64,000 nt of DNA, taken from the NCBI RefSeq assembly GCF_000234665.1, contig NC_018324.1:1049501-1113500 (forward strand). Reading direction: 5' to 3'. This DNA is from Leishmania mexicana MHOM/GT/2001/U1103 (Eukaryota > Euglenozoa > Kinetoplastea > Trypanosomatida > Trypanosomatidae). Below, piece after piece: positions 53,301 to 63,328 of the stretch (the stretch's first letter is position 1; the number at the start of each line of letters is the position of its first letter). The translations under genes were made by a program, and so were the position numbers. The notes below the pieces were generated by a model. It had not been told where the DNA came from and made no database searches. It saw only the letters and a program-made list of their open reading frames with translations.

Positions 53301-53631
53301 AGAGGGCAGCGACTTCGCTAAGCGCTACGCGCGAGCTGCTGCCTGGCGAGGACGGACTTTGAGCGAGCAGGTCTGTCCACGAGGCAGAGATGCCAGAGGC
53401 ATCCATAGCTGAGGCAGTACGTGGACCACCAATAGACGGGTACCCGCTGGTGGAGCTAAGGCGCCGACGCACTGCCGCCGCGCCCAAGGGAGGCGGGACA
53501 TCGGCACAACGTCCTGTGTGAGAGCAGCGACACTGGCGCTGACTGACACACAGGGGGGTTGAGAAGGATAGCCCCTGGGTAAGCAGCGGTGCGATACGAC
53601 TCCGCGCCCGCGCCACGATGATGTTGCGCAT
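50347..53631 (-). CDS. Putative mitochondrial helical-repeat protein, function unknown
   Basis: A 1094-residue protein from the ATG at 53631. The first 65 residues are rich in Arg, Ser and Ala and nearly free of acids (MRNIIVARARSRIAPLL), as in mitochondrial import sequences. Long Ala/Leu-rich amphipathic helices follow over most of the length, as in PPR/OPR-like or armadillo-like helical repeats, though I see no clear repeat period. The last 230 residues change character: a beta-strand-like segment TSVLVLGTASIRALAERC, then LRFTVVVLTPASLVELQRM and RPLVCLWVEREALFDSP, suggesting a small alpha/beta domain that might be PIN- or Rossmann-like. The C-terminal tail is basic. RNA binding in the mitochondrion is a reasonable guess only. 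Confidence 0.8.
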   Translation of the reverse strand: MRNIIVARARSRIAPLLTQGLSFSTPLCVSQRQCRCSHTGRCADVPPPLGAAAVRRRLSSTSGYPSIGGPRTASAMDASGISASWTDLLAQSPSSPGSSSRVALSEVAALCLALEAPKCYAVYRPSNLASGVSRHTSPAPALATPQHFLQLLTRLREALGTSSEAARIAEVLVDLLNKPPHPHQPGPWDLTQNEVRTVKATAIQHVMDTIQGGGDALAWLTRLLRLTDTCAGDGEATESEVPLLSTALQERYSLHGGSPTRRVHCGDADGEWLLTRSPVVLAAIAAAMLRSTTKGMKAHALELLEAATITRLSWTSLSPGKAVAGSSYCSDMQHGAPKALFDEMVAVRCAEAAAVQGDAETVTRLIFLLYRARGALGFATLAEHRERRRSGRGSEGTWRRTSSGLPPRTSSWFSARWWCRDDGAMVKRPALVEEDAADMRFELAVVRLLKSAMQALLYHPQRTSDTVICTVEEALSLWDGLRGAISWPGIAAIGAELLRYLADQHARLSVAADAGNGGAASDDVHVQRASLRVYGHLCRAAPVRQRTTAQRDELNHFTSLMLRIFSAELVVIGSAGMLVPVAASTTAAEQILRLFANLSGPRVQELALPYALAASLVIFAAAATQKGYSVPPSLLAPLAAYFSETQSLHYYCVAATSAGVPAHVAVSGSLVLLHLLLWSSVPEGEWARGDGELWPLLQRMQKVKETGQGADAVAAVPATAAAHRVTAWLRVSGDQQRSLLWLLLLSAKQRDTSWCSAVANAFSSPASSTVVNCAVSSVYAQLPQAELKSVVELLYACGNNDDPAQASQTLDRVVSASLQLPIRTLTLETLDAQLQRFSAGRQATSVLVLGTASIRALAERCATTSRKDADDELTVEDFLRVLQPLLVGPTAALPLRFTVVVLTPASLVELQRMYTGADDAPRQASAFVRALHDALVSRATPSAYQVHAASSWPLLPFLALALREQKELRCVDGLREATAVARHLEHTLPKESRPLVCLWVEREALFDSPHTLSAKANVLRHYGVREVSTHRAHVEKAKRDIFSLVRNGPAGTVHPTGAQVTGEAALAEAKAARRTRHHSLLSAVSERSRRQRSA

Positions 53632-54573
53632 TTAGGGAGGACGATCACGAAGGACACGCCACTGCAGGGCGGAATTGTGGAGTCGAGCTCACCTACGCAG
53701 GCAGACACACAGTACTCCAGCAAACAACCAGGGACGGCACAAAGTGGGGGTGGGAAGAAGAAAAGGACTGGGAGACGAACGTGAGGGCAGAGAGGCAGCC
53801 GTCAGCGTGCTGCCGCACCGTACAAGGAAAAAAAGGATCAAGCAGCGAATGACGCAGTGTAGTGGTCGTGTGTCCCTCGTTGCCCCTCTCTGCCCATAAT
53901 GACCAACTCCGCCTACTCACAGTTCTCCCCCGTATGCTCCACGACAGCAGATGCCAAGAAAGGCTGCGTGCTTGTGTGTGTGTGTCACGAAAAAGCGGTC
54001 CGACATCAGTGGTGAGTTGAGAGAGGATGTGACGAGATGGTCCGTAGCGTCGTGAGAGGATTCACATTGCAAGCAGGTACATCACAATGGGGGTGGGGGT
54101 GGGGGCTGGCACTCATGCTGTGGGCCTTACCGTTTCTCACGCATGGAGAGCATGGCAAGATGCTCGCAAGCGCAGACAGGCACATAGGCTACGCAACACG
54201 ACACCTTCAAGGCACCTCGAAGAGAACAACGCGATCACCTGTACAGGTGTGTGTGTGTGTGTGTGAGAAGGGGGAAGTCGCGTCGACTGCCGGTCTCTCA
54301 AGGGCCCACCTCGCAAATGCTGGGCTCGGAAATGCCATATCCACACAAAGTACAGCATGCACACGCCATATTTTATTGCTCAGACACCCTCTTGAGAGTG
54401 CCTGACTTTTCTTATTTAGCACACGTACAAATATCGCGACAACGCGCAAGCACCCCGCAGCTGCGGAAAGCCGCTAGGAAAGGTGCAAGAAGAAACAGGG
54501 CAGGCTAACACGAAATGGAGTGGGTGCATGACCGCTAGCAGCAGTAGCAAGCCTTGAGGAGGTCTGTGCTGAC
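53632..54573. other. Intergenic upstream of the 1094-residue gene, left of gap
   Basis: Low complexity with (GT)n at about 54246-54264. No gene seen. Confidence 0.5.
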
Positions 54574-54673
54574 NNNNNNNNNNNNNNNNNNNNNNNNNNN
54601 NNNNNNNNNNNNNNNNNNNNNNNNNNNNNNNNNNNNNNNNNNNNNNNNNNNNNNNNNNNNNNNNNNNNNNNNN
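54574..54673. other. Scaffold gap of exactly 100 N
   Basis: A run of 100 N, the conventional length for a gap of unknown size. The right edge enters a TA-rich repeat (about 54690-54760), the likely cause of assembly failure. True distance between the flanking genes is unknown. Confidence 0.98.
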
Positions 54674-57600
54674 CACGCATACACACACATGTAATATATA
54701 TATATATACAATGTATAACATACATGTATAATATAATATGTATATGCATATTATATGAGAAGCATAACAGAACCAATGCAGAAGAAACAAGACACACACA
54801 CACAGACACACACACACAGGCAGAGGAGGAAGGGAGGGAAACAAGAGGCTCTCTCGCTCTCGCTCTCTCCCCCTGACGCACGCAGCTCTGGAGTGGTGCA
54901 CTGTGTCCAGGCTAACGGGAGAAGAAGCAAGTAGAGTAGGAGGAGAAAAAGGGTGCTCAGCAACGTTGTCCTTCCACGTTCATTCACAGGCAAACGAGCA
55001 CTAACACACACACATACACACACACAGACAGACGCATGCTTACTCTCCATGCCCCACTGTTGTCACACCCGGATGCCATGGAAGGGATGGAGAAAGAGAG
55101 CCAGAGAACGGGGAAAAGAACCTGCCGAAAAGAAGAGGTGACCTCCGGAGAGGAAGAATGCGCGGACGAAGTGCACAAGGACAGCTGCGCTACTACAAAC
55201 GGAGAGAAAAGAGTCCGCGGACAACGATACGCGTTGGGATGGCGTTGGTGATGTTTTTTTTCTGTTATTTTTATTTATTTCTATAAAGAACAACGGGTGG
55301 AGACAACAAACAACCACAAAGAACGAAACAAAAAAAATCAGCAGCGACTTCGGTACACACACACACACACAAATGCGGTCATCCCATATTGACGTTTTTT
55401 TTTCACCGCCCTCCGTCCTGTAGCACGTGCCCACGATTCACTTCTAACCATTTGACGAAAAGAAGGTGCAAAGGTACAACACGCGACGAGGGGGTGGGAT
55501 GGGGGGAGGGAGGGAGACCAATCAAGAAAGCTCAGCGCTAGAGGCAGTACAGCAATCCAGAAAAAAAAGCGAGGGGAGAGAATGAAAAATATATATATAT
55601 ACACACACGCTTACGAGGCAGGAGAGGGTGGGGTTTGGTGGACAGGTTATCAGGATGGAAAAGCGAAAGAATTGAAGGGGGGGGGGTAGACACACGACAC
55701 AGCTACTGACCGAATCTGCACACACACACACACCACAAAAAAGAAAAATGACGATTTTTTTTGTTTATCGGGCTGCTCTATCGCCTGCAATTTTCCGTGG
55801 AAATCGTGCTGTTCCCATCTTCGCCTTCCTTGGGTGTTGTGCTGGACGTGATGCACATATGCACGCATGGGCGCGGGGCTCCTATCAGGAAAATATGTGC
55901 GCACAAGCACATATACTAACCCCCTCAACACACACACATAGTCACGAATACACGCGCCGCAATGAGGGCGCCACAAAGGAGGAGTGGCTGTAGCGGCAGA
56001 CAGGAAATCTGAGCAGGTAACAAGAAAACCTTTCCACTTTGACTGTGAGCGTTTTTCTGTGACTTTCCTTCTTTTTTCTTCTTGTCCCTTCATCATTTCC
56101 GTGTTTCCGCCGGCTCACAAGTCATTATCTCTCTGTGTGTGTGCCTCTCCCTCCTACATACACACACATACAAACGTCGACCAATAACAACGAGAGAAAT
56201 CTGTCCGTCTAACAGCGAAAAGAAAAGCACAAAGTACACAATCAAGAAAAGGAACTGAGGGGGCTTTTAGTGCGGCCATTTCATTAGAAGAAAAACAGAC
56301 TCAGAAGACACGCACACACACGCACACGTCGCCACGGACACACCAAAAAATACGTGAAGAATCGTTTTCGTGCATTGTGAAGGTTTAAGTACTTCAAAAT
56401 GCTTTCACGAATTCTGCTTGCCCCCTTCCCCTTCTGTCTCGCTTTTCGACCTCCTCAGAGCGTGTGAGGGGACGGCAAGGGGAGGTTGGATCTGGAAGGG
56501 AGAGTTGGGTGGAGTCGGCAGGTGAGGTAGGGAGGAGGAAAGCGACGTCACCTGTGGTGTGCGTTGAAGGCGTTTCAATGTATGAAAACGCACACACACA
56601 CACACACACGCCAGCGCACTTCACATGCACGAGGGCGCCACAGTAGAAGGAACACACGAAAGAAAAAAAAAACAGAAATGACGGGCGTGTACAACAGAAA
56701 AAGTAAGACAACAAGCAAACATGCGAGAGCGAGAGAGAGGGAGAGGGAGAGGGAGATGAAAAATATGAGCGAGGCGAACAAACAACACAACGAAGAAAGG
56801 GGAGAGACGATGGAACAGCGCGGCATTGTTGTTGCGTGTCTGTGTACCCTTTCGTAGACGCATGCCAAAGCCAACAAAGCAGCCCACAAATGCCTCCATT
56901 CCTTTCTGGAGACGATGTGTGGTGTCATGGAGAAAGTATAGACAACGTCACTGCGTGAACAGCTGCACCTTTGCTCCTCTGCTGGCTTTTTGGTCCTTCT
57001 GAGCGTCCTCCATGTACACACACACAGACACACACACACACACACACCGAGAGACAGACTCGTACCACCGCCGAAATGCCACCGGCTATGTCTCTCCCTT
57101 TCTGCCCGTGTGGAATAGGTGTGCTCCTGCCCCTTCTTCGAACGGCTTTGTGCCGTTAACGAAAAAAAAAACAACAACAAAAAATGAACTTCTGCTATTC
57201 ACATGCCTCCTCGCTCTCCTTTTGTGGTTGGCAGCCGTGTGGGGTTCATCCCTATCATCAATCGAGTTTTCTCCTCGGTAGTGAGATGGGGAGGTACACA
57301 GGAGCGGGCAGAGTCCCACCTTCACTATCAGGCGAAGAAGCGAAAAAGGAAGACAGCCCGGAGTGGAGAGCAATGACGCCGCCGGCAAAGACGGAAGAAG
57401 CGTTGGGTGAGGATGAGATATGGAGGTTGCCTCTGTGTATGTGTGAAGGATGGCGACGGGGACATCAAGCAGACACACAAAACCGAAACAACGCAGCATC
57501 CATGGCGATACATCCATACACACAGCAACTTGTTGGCCTCTCTCTGTCCTTCCACAGCACTTTCTTTCGACTTGCGTACGCACTGCCAAGGAAGTTGTTG

Positions 57601-57963
57601 CGCTATTCCACATGCAGCTTGCCTTGTGCCCCACCCCTTCCCTCTCCTGGCCTTTTTTGCCAAGCCTACGTCATTACTTCTCCCACCAAGAGAACAGGAG
57701 AGCTGGAGAATCGAGAAGTGTGTGCGCAAAGAACTTGCTCATGCCGGAAAATGACCGAGCAGGTGCGTGCGCATAGGTGAAGGACGGGAAGGGGGGACAT
57801 TGCGGACTTCTATGAGCTTGTAACGCCACCGTAACAGTCACATGGGCACAGGATAGCAAACCGAGCCCACCGCATTATGTGAATCACACGCACACACACA
57901 CATACACCACAGAGTGCGGCCATGTCTGCCGTAAGCCTCTCGCGCATGCCTCCTAGAACGCGT
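54674..57963. other. Intergenic low-complexity region downstream of the MFS transporter
   Basis: Holds TA-rich sequence near the gap, many (CA)n/(GT)n tracts (55002-55025, 56588-56608, 57014-57049), poly-A/poly-T runs and purine-rich stretches. No frame shows a domain. Much of it should be the long 3' UTR of the transporter mRNA. Confidence 0.5.
57014..57049. repeat. (CA)n microsatellite
   Basis: An almost pure CA/AC tract interrupted once by a G, in the 3' flank of the MFS transporter gene. Confidence 0.85.
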
Positions 57964-59742
57964 CTAAGCAGCTGCCTTCAAAGCCTTGCGGCACTGCGCC
58001 ACGAAGCGAGCATAGCGAAGGTGCGCCACGGTTGCCAGCACCACCGCAAAGGCTGCCGTGCACGTGACGACGATAATGGGTGTCTGAACGCACGCATGAG
58101 ACGTGCAGCCCTGTTCCACCGTGTGGCCCATCTTTTCGCGCTCCTTGTCTACGGTGAGGCCGAAGAGGAAGCGATTGAAGCAGATGACGCCAATGACGTT
58201 GGTGAAGAAGCTCATGTTGTACAGGATGCCGTGGTGACCAGCGAAGATGCAGGGGAAGATGAGCGCGCGCACGCCGTTGAAGACGCCCTCCTCGAAATAG
58301 ACGAGGATGTACGGAAGGAGGAGAGCGTCTCCAGGAAGCACAAGGATCAGAATACCGGCGATTGTGGCAATGAACGGGGCAACAGGCAGAGCGATCGTCA
58401 CAAGCACCTTGCGGTTCTTCGGGTCCTGGTGCTGCACGTACGCCTCGAACAGGCCCATCGAGATGCGACCCACGGCGCTGCCCACACCGAGGAGGGCCGT
58501 GTAGAGAGAGCCCAGCTCCGCGGTACGGGGGCGGCCTGTGCGGGCGACGTAGATGGTGCTGCCGTTGTACGTAACGATCGTGCCGAGGACACTCTGGCAG
58601 ACAAACGCAATGAGGATGAGCCAAATCTCAGGGCGCATGAGCGTCTCCCAGATCGTGCCACCATAGCGAGGGTCCTGCGGACCATCCTCGATGACGGCCT
58701 CGACACCAACAAGAGACTGCTTGCGCGCCGCATCGTCGTCGCTGACGGGAAAAGTGCTGAGGGGCTTGTTGCCCTCGGTGTCATCGAAGGTGCTGCGCTG
58801 CTGCTCCGCCGGCTCGCTCACACCACCAAGCCAGGGAATCGGCAGCGCCATCACCCAGAAGGACATGCACAGCAGCACGGTGATGCCACCGATTACCGCC
58901 TTGCCACCGCGCGACACCTTTGTGTACGCCAGTATCGGGGCCGTGATGGCAAAGAAAATGACGAGGCAGGCCACGATGACGTAGCCGTACGCAATGCGGC
59001 GCAACGGAACGAACTTCTTCGCGTAGATGTCCTTCAGCGACGTCAGGGCGGCAATCTGCTCCTCTGTCTTGCTGCGGGCGCGCCACCAGTTCACAAAGTA
59101 CGGAGGCAGCGCAATGAGAAGTATCGCCATCAGCGCGACAACCACCGTGAGAACCATGATGAGGTAGATAAAGCCGCTGATGTTGTTCGTGAAGAAGCCG
59201 CGATTGATGGAAGAGATGACGGAGCTGCCCAGGCCCGTCATCACCTTGGCCATCCCGATCACAGGACCACGGTTTCGTGGGAACAGCTCCACCAGCGTCA
59301 CAATCGACGCGGCGTCGAAGAGACCACTGCACGTGTTCATGAAGGCGTAGAAGACTGAGATGGTCGCGGTGGTACCCTTGATTTTTCCGTCGAAGATGAG
59401 CCCGAGGCCAAGGCAGCCGATGAACCCCATCATACCGGCAATCACAAGCAGTGGCAGGGGGCCGATATGATCGTACAGCACACCGTACGGAATGACAAAG
59501 TAGCAGAACACCACACCGACCGTGCTTATCGTGGAGAGATCACCATCGGAGAGATGGAAGCGGGTTTGGAACTCATCACTGAAGAGGTCGAAGGCGAACA
59601 CAAGCGAGACGCAGATGCTGCAGAACAGCACACACACCAGTGCACGGAAGCGCTTCACCTCATCAATCACGTGCAACCCGCACGCCTCCCGGTGGGCGAC
59701 GTACTTGGTTTGACTGAAGGTGTGCTTGAAACTGTCGAACAT
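57964..59742 (-). CDS. Major facilitator superfamily transporter, nodulin-like type
   Basis: A 592-residue membrane protein from the ATG at 59742. A short cytosolic N-terminus leads to about twelve hydrophobic segments, starting at ALVCVLFCSICVSLVFAF (about residue 34). The first half carries an MFS-like loop (GVLYDHIGPLPLLVIAGMMGFIG) with the Asp/Gly pattern between helices 2 and 3, and FPRNRGPVIGMAKVMTGLGSSV, which recalls the nodulin-like family (FPxxRGxxxGxxKxxxGLxxAI). A long hydrophilic loop (about 290-370, with EPAEQQRSTFDDTEGNKP) divides the halves, as usual in MFS proteins. Kinetoplastids have several such transporters; the substrate is not known from sequence. Monocarboxylate or iron-related transport are alternatives seen in relatives. 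Confidence 0.87.
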   Translation of the reverse strand: MFDSFKHTFSQTKYVAHREACGLHVIDEVKRFRALVCVLFCSICVSLVFAFDLFSDEFQTRFHLSDGDLSTISTVGVVFCYFVIPYGVLYDHIGPLPLLVIAGMMGFIGCLGLGLIFDGKIKGTTATISVFYAFMNTCSGLFDAASIVTLVELFPRNRGPVIGMAKVMTGLGSSVISSINRGFFTNNISGFIYLIMVLTVVVALMAILLIALPPYFVNWWRARSKTEEQIAALTSLKDIYAKKFVPLRRIAYGYVIVACLVIFFAITAPILAYTKVSRGGKAVIGGITVLLCMSFWVMALPIPWLGGVSEPAEQQRSTFDDTEGNKPLSTFPVSDDDAARKQSLVGVEAVIEDGPQDPRYGGTIWETLMRPEIWLILIAFVCQSVLGTIVTYNGSTIYVARTGRPRTAELGSLYTALLGVGSAVGRISMGLFEAYVQHQDPKNRKVLVTIALPVAPFIATIAGILILVLPGDALLLPYILVYFEEGVFNGVRALIFPCIFAGHHGILYNMSFFTNVIGVICFNRFLFGLTVDKEREKMGHTVEQGCTSHACVQTPIIVVTCTAAFAVVLATVAHLRYARFVAQCRKALKAAA

Positions 59743-61066
59743 CTTCGCAGGGGGGGGACACTATTGTCTGTATGGTCCAGTGCAGCGGAAGAATGCTCAC
59801 CAGCCAAGTAGGTCGCAAAGAGAAGGAAGGCGTGAGAGCGGAAAATACCTGTGCGTGTGTGTGAAGTGACACAGAAGGATAGCGCTGCTCTGTTGTGGGT
59901 CTTTGTGGCAACGTCGTACATGAGTAAGGTGGTAATGGTTGTTGCACATGCGTGTGTGCGTGTTTGAGATGGTAATGGTGGCGAGGGAGGAGAGGGACGG
60001 CGTGCATGTGTGTGTGTGTGTGTGTGCAAGTTAGCGTAGAGAGAGAGAAAAAAGGCAACATATGCGCCGGCAAGGAAAGCAAAGCACACATCACGAGAGG
60101 GATGAGGTAGACGGGTGGAAGGGGTGAGGGGAGGCGAGGGGCGAACACAGGGATACGTGCGAGACACATATACCTGACTCTCTCTTGGAGGCCACCCTCG
60201 TACATGTACCATCCGTTACATATGCATCCACACGTATTCTTGCTCGACTTAACGTAGCATGCGACAACGCCGTGACGACAGAGACTATGAAGAGAGAGAT
60301 ACCATCGAAAACACTGCAGGCATACGCACAAACACTGGATTTGAACCACGTGCACAACCCGAATAGTTGTACGGACGCAACGCGGGTTGCAGTTTCTGAC
60401 TCTGTTGAGGCCGTTCTTCGCACACCGACGCGGAATGCTGACGAGATCACGGCTGACGGGAATGGTTGTCCTGCGCCACCACGTCGTTCCAACCGGGCGA
60501 TGCGTCACCAGCGTAGCGCAGCGTCACGACCCGCTCAGGGAACAAGGAAACGCGAACAACCTCAGCCGCATTCGGATCGGCCGCGCTGTTGGCAGCAGCT
60601 TGCTTGGCCCTGAGTGTGACGCGCTGCCCCGTAATGGTAGAGTTTGAAGTGCTCTCTGGCTGCGGGGCGGTCCCAGAGGTGAGGGAGGAAGAGAAGGATG
60701 CTTGCATTGATGAAAAAGGGGAGGCGGAAGATGCGTGGGTGTGTCAATACACGAGGTGAAAGGAAGACACGGGAAAATCGTTCGTTTTTTTTTCGTGCAT
60801 ATGCTCAATCCTTCACGCCCTCCTTCGCAGCCGCACGATGGTGGCTTACTACTTCAGAGGGCTATGCGCGGTGGGGGCGGGGGGGGGGGGAGGCCGCCAC
60901 GACGCGCCCTGCAGCACACACTCCTCCTCGCGTACAAAATGCACACAGACACACACTCAAAAAAAATGTGGTAAAGTGAGACAGAGACGAGGAGCGAGCA
61001 GGGGACAAAGTACACGGGAGAGCGAGGGTGGCGGCATAAGACGGGGTCTTCTTTTTATTGTTTTCG
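59743..61066. other. Intergenic upstream of the MFS transporter
   Basis: No supported gene. Contains (GT)n near 60007-60026 and a G-run near 60878-60893. A B-box-like string on the minus strand near 60338-60350 was examined and does not fold as a tRNA. Confidence 0.5.
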
Positions 61067-61457
61067 TTTCTGCAGCGCGCCCACTTCTCTGCCAATACAA
61101 CATGAGTCACGCACCACTCCATCCCCTGTCCGTCACAGGCCCCATCGCCTGGTGCAGTGCAGCGGGAGACACACACTCGCTAATGCAATGCCGACCCGGC
61201 CATCAGAGCACGGCCCCTGCCTCGGACCCCAGCCACCACCAGTAGGCAGTGCGAGGGCCGGGTGGGGTACGTTCGAGTCACGCCGACACTCTGCCTGACA
61301 CATGGATGGCGCACATGTGTGCACTGCCGCAGCTCGCTCCGACGCAGCGCCATGCAGGACCTGCCCGCGGACATCCGTAGCGATAATTCGCTCAGGCTTC
61401 CCTGCGCCGTACGCACGTGACCCTGTCACCACGCTGAGGTGTCCCCCGTCATCAGGG
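61067..61457 (-). mobile_element. SIDER-like retroposon, copy B
   Basis: Identical by eye to 46135-46525 over 391 bp, same orientation. On the minus strand it starts CCCTGATGACGGGGGACACC and is followed at its 3' end by an A-rich tail (GAAACGAAAACAATAAAAAG). I see no clear target-site duplication. It lies downstream of the small Cys-rich gene, probably in its 3' UTR, the usual site for regulatory SIDER copies. Confidence 0.85.
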
Positions 61458-61791
61458 GCCAGATGAAGATGAGAAAGCGAAAGAAAAAAACGAATACACC
61501 GCGCTACTTACATGTGAAGGGTATGCACACAAACCACGCTTCTGTGACTCTTCTCCCCTCACAAAGGAGAGACAGAGCGCGGCGTGGACTTGAAGTCTTC
61601 CACGAACGGTAGAGGCAAAGGTACATTTTTCGCCCACCGCCTGTTTTGGTGGCCAAATGTCAGCCCGAACGGAGAGGCCCCAATTTTGGGCATTACACAC
61701 ACGTAGACATATACGCATACATACGCACACTGCACATGCGCACCACGAGAAAGAGAAAGGTGCGACAGATGGCGCGTAAAAAAAAGTACGC
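61458..61791. other. 3' flank of the Cys-rich gene
   Basis: No gene. Contains the probable start of the 3' UTR of the Cys-rich gene, with poly-A/T runs and short GT-type repeats. Confidence 0.4.
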
Positions 61792-62142
61792 TCACATATC
61801 CTCTTCACCGTCGTCGTAAGTCTCCCAGTCAGCTTCCATACTGCAGAATGTACAGCCAGCTGCGTCCGCCAAGCGGCAGCACGTGCACCCCTTTGCACCG
61901 TTGCAGCTCATCTCACCTGAGTTCATGAAGCAGATACCGCTTTCCATTGTAGCGTGACACAGGTAGGGGTATCCGCGCTCCTGGCAGTAGGAACAGCTGA
62001 GCTTTAGCGCCTCCGCGGCGACAGCGGAAGAGGAGACGATGCACAAGAGGGAGAGCATAAGCAAAAGGGGGAGGATGGGGAGTAATGCCACCACCCCGCC
62101 CACCTTCCCGCGGTGCGACGGAATAGACACCACTGGTGCCAT
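61792..62142 (-). CDS. Small secreted Cys-rich protein, function unknown
   Basis: A 116-residue protein from the ATG at 62142. Residues 1-42 form a signal peptide or anchor: a short basic part, then the hydrophobic VALLPILPLLLMLSLLCIVSS, with a probable cleavage after AVAA. The mature part of about 74 residues has ten cysteines in the order CxxC, C, C, C, CxCC, CxxC (in SCSYC, YLC, GIC, MSC, GCTCC, GCTFC), an even number that fits five disulfides. The tail is acidic (DWETYDDGEEDM). I recognise no family; the Cys pattern is not that of a standard zinc finger or EGF domain. A real gene is supported by the signal peptide, Cys conservation pattern and correct strand. It is probably secreted or held on the cell surface or flagellar pocket. 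Confidence 0.68.
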   Translation of the reverse strand: MAPVVSIPSHRGKVGGVVALLPILPLLLMLSLLCIVSSSAVAAEALKLSCSYCQERGYPYLCHATMESGICFMNSGEMSCNGAKGCTCCRLADAAGCTFCSMEADWETYDDGEEDM

Positions 62143-63328
62143 GGAGAAATAACGACGTTATATGGACCGTGTCTCCCACGCGCAAAACAACAACAACGAA
62201 AGAAAAACGACGCCACTGCCACCAGTGATGTTAGGTTCTCCCCGAGGTGAGGGCTGATATGACCCGAATTCTCCCACGGACGAGAACGTTCAGCGCGCAC
62301 CTTGTGATTTCCTCCGTCCGGCACCTCACCTTCACCAGTCAGCAGCCATGTAGGTAGTCCGTGTGTATGGGGGAATCGAGCGTGGGTGAGCGTTTGAGTG
62401 CAGAAGAGAGCCACCACCAGCCCACGGGCACAAAAAAAAGGGTGAGGGAGGGGGTGCCAGAGAAGTCGACGGAGAGAATAGACGCAACACCTGACATCAT
62501 CGAACGAGGTCAGGCAACAACCCATCATCTTTGCCTCGGTTTGCAGCGCAGTAACGTGCTGATAATGAGCGGGTGCCACGCTGGGATCGCTCCACAACGC
62601 TCCAATTACCTCCCGTATCGGCGCACACCCTTGGGAGACGACGAAATCGCGCGTCTGAAGCTCACATCTCCTTTCGTTCCTCCCCACTGGACTGTTGTAC
62701 TCAAAATGTGCGGTGACACCGAATGCCGTCACTGAAGCACACACAGAAGAAAATGACTATGTACTGGACAACCGATGGGCTTCGGCCGCCATTACCACCA
62801 TCGCATCTACACACGTAGGGGGAGGGGGGGGCAGGTGGAGCACAGCGAGGTCAGCAGTGCCGAAAACAACAACGGACACACCTACCCACGCGCAGACACA
62901 GATGGGAGAGGAGCCGGCGATACGGCACCCTCCATCAGCCTCAGCCCTTGCCTATCTTGGCCAACACCCCCTCCCCCATAACCGCAATGCATGCGCTCCG
63001 GTGGTTTCCTCCCTATCCCCCCCCCACATGGGCACACCTTTCCTAGTGTACATATGCGAGAGGGGTGCCCATGCGTGTATGGATACGGTGAGATTTACAA
63101 AGGAAAAAAGAAGTGGTGATATCCACAACACCCAAGCCACAGCTGTAGGCAGCGCAACATACAGTCCACGGCAGAGAGTGAGAGAGCTGCTAACGCGACC
63201 CTACGGGGCTAGCTGCGGCAGAAACCCTCTTGAAGCCTTCGCAGCTGACAGGAGAGGTGAGTTTCCACCTGCTCTCTCTTTCCCTCGAAACCGAGTCATC
63301 ACCGTTACTCACATGCACCAGCACGACT
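62143..63328. other. Intergenic upstream of the Cys-rich gene
   Basis: No supported gene. Contains G-runs near 62817-62832, C-runs near 63018-63027 and C/T-rich stretches on the minus strand suited to trans-splicing. Plus-strand frames here show no domain. Confidence 0.5.

Noticed and set aside
57922..59358. 478-codon plus-strand frame
   Set aside because: It is antisense to the MFS transporter; His/Arg/Glu-rich translation is typical of an antisense frame in GC-rich coding sequence.
60330..60420. tRNA gene on the minus strand (B-box-like GTGGTTCAAATCCAG)
   Set aside because: The T-stem has only three possible pairs, and I found no matching acceptor or D-arm in the 60 bases upstream.
59663..60508. 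281-codon minus-strand frame
   Set aside because: It begins in low-complexity spacer, overlaps the MFS start and is full of His/Thr runs from (GT)n tracts.
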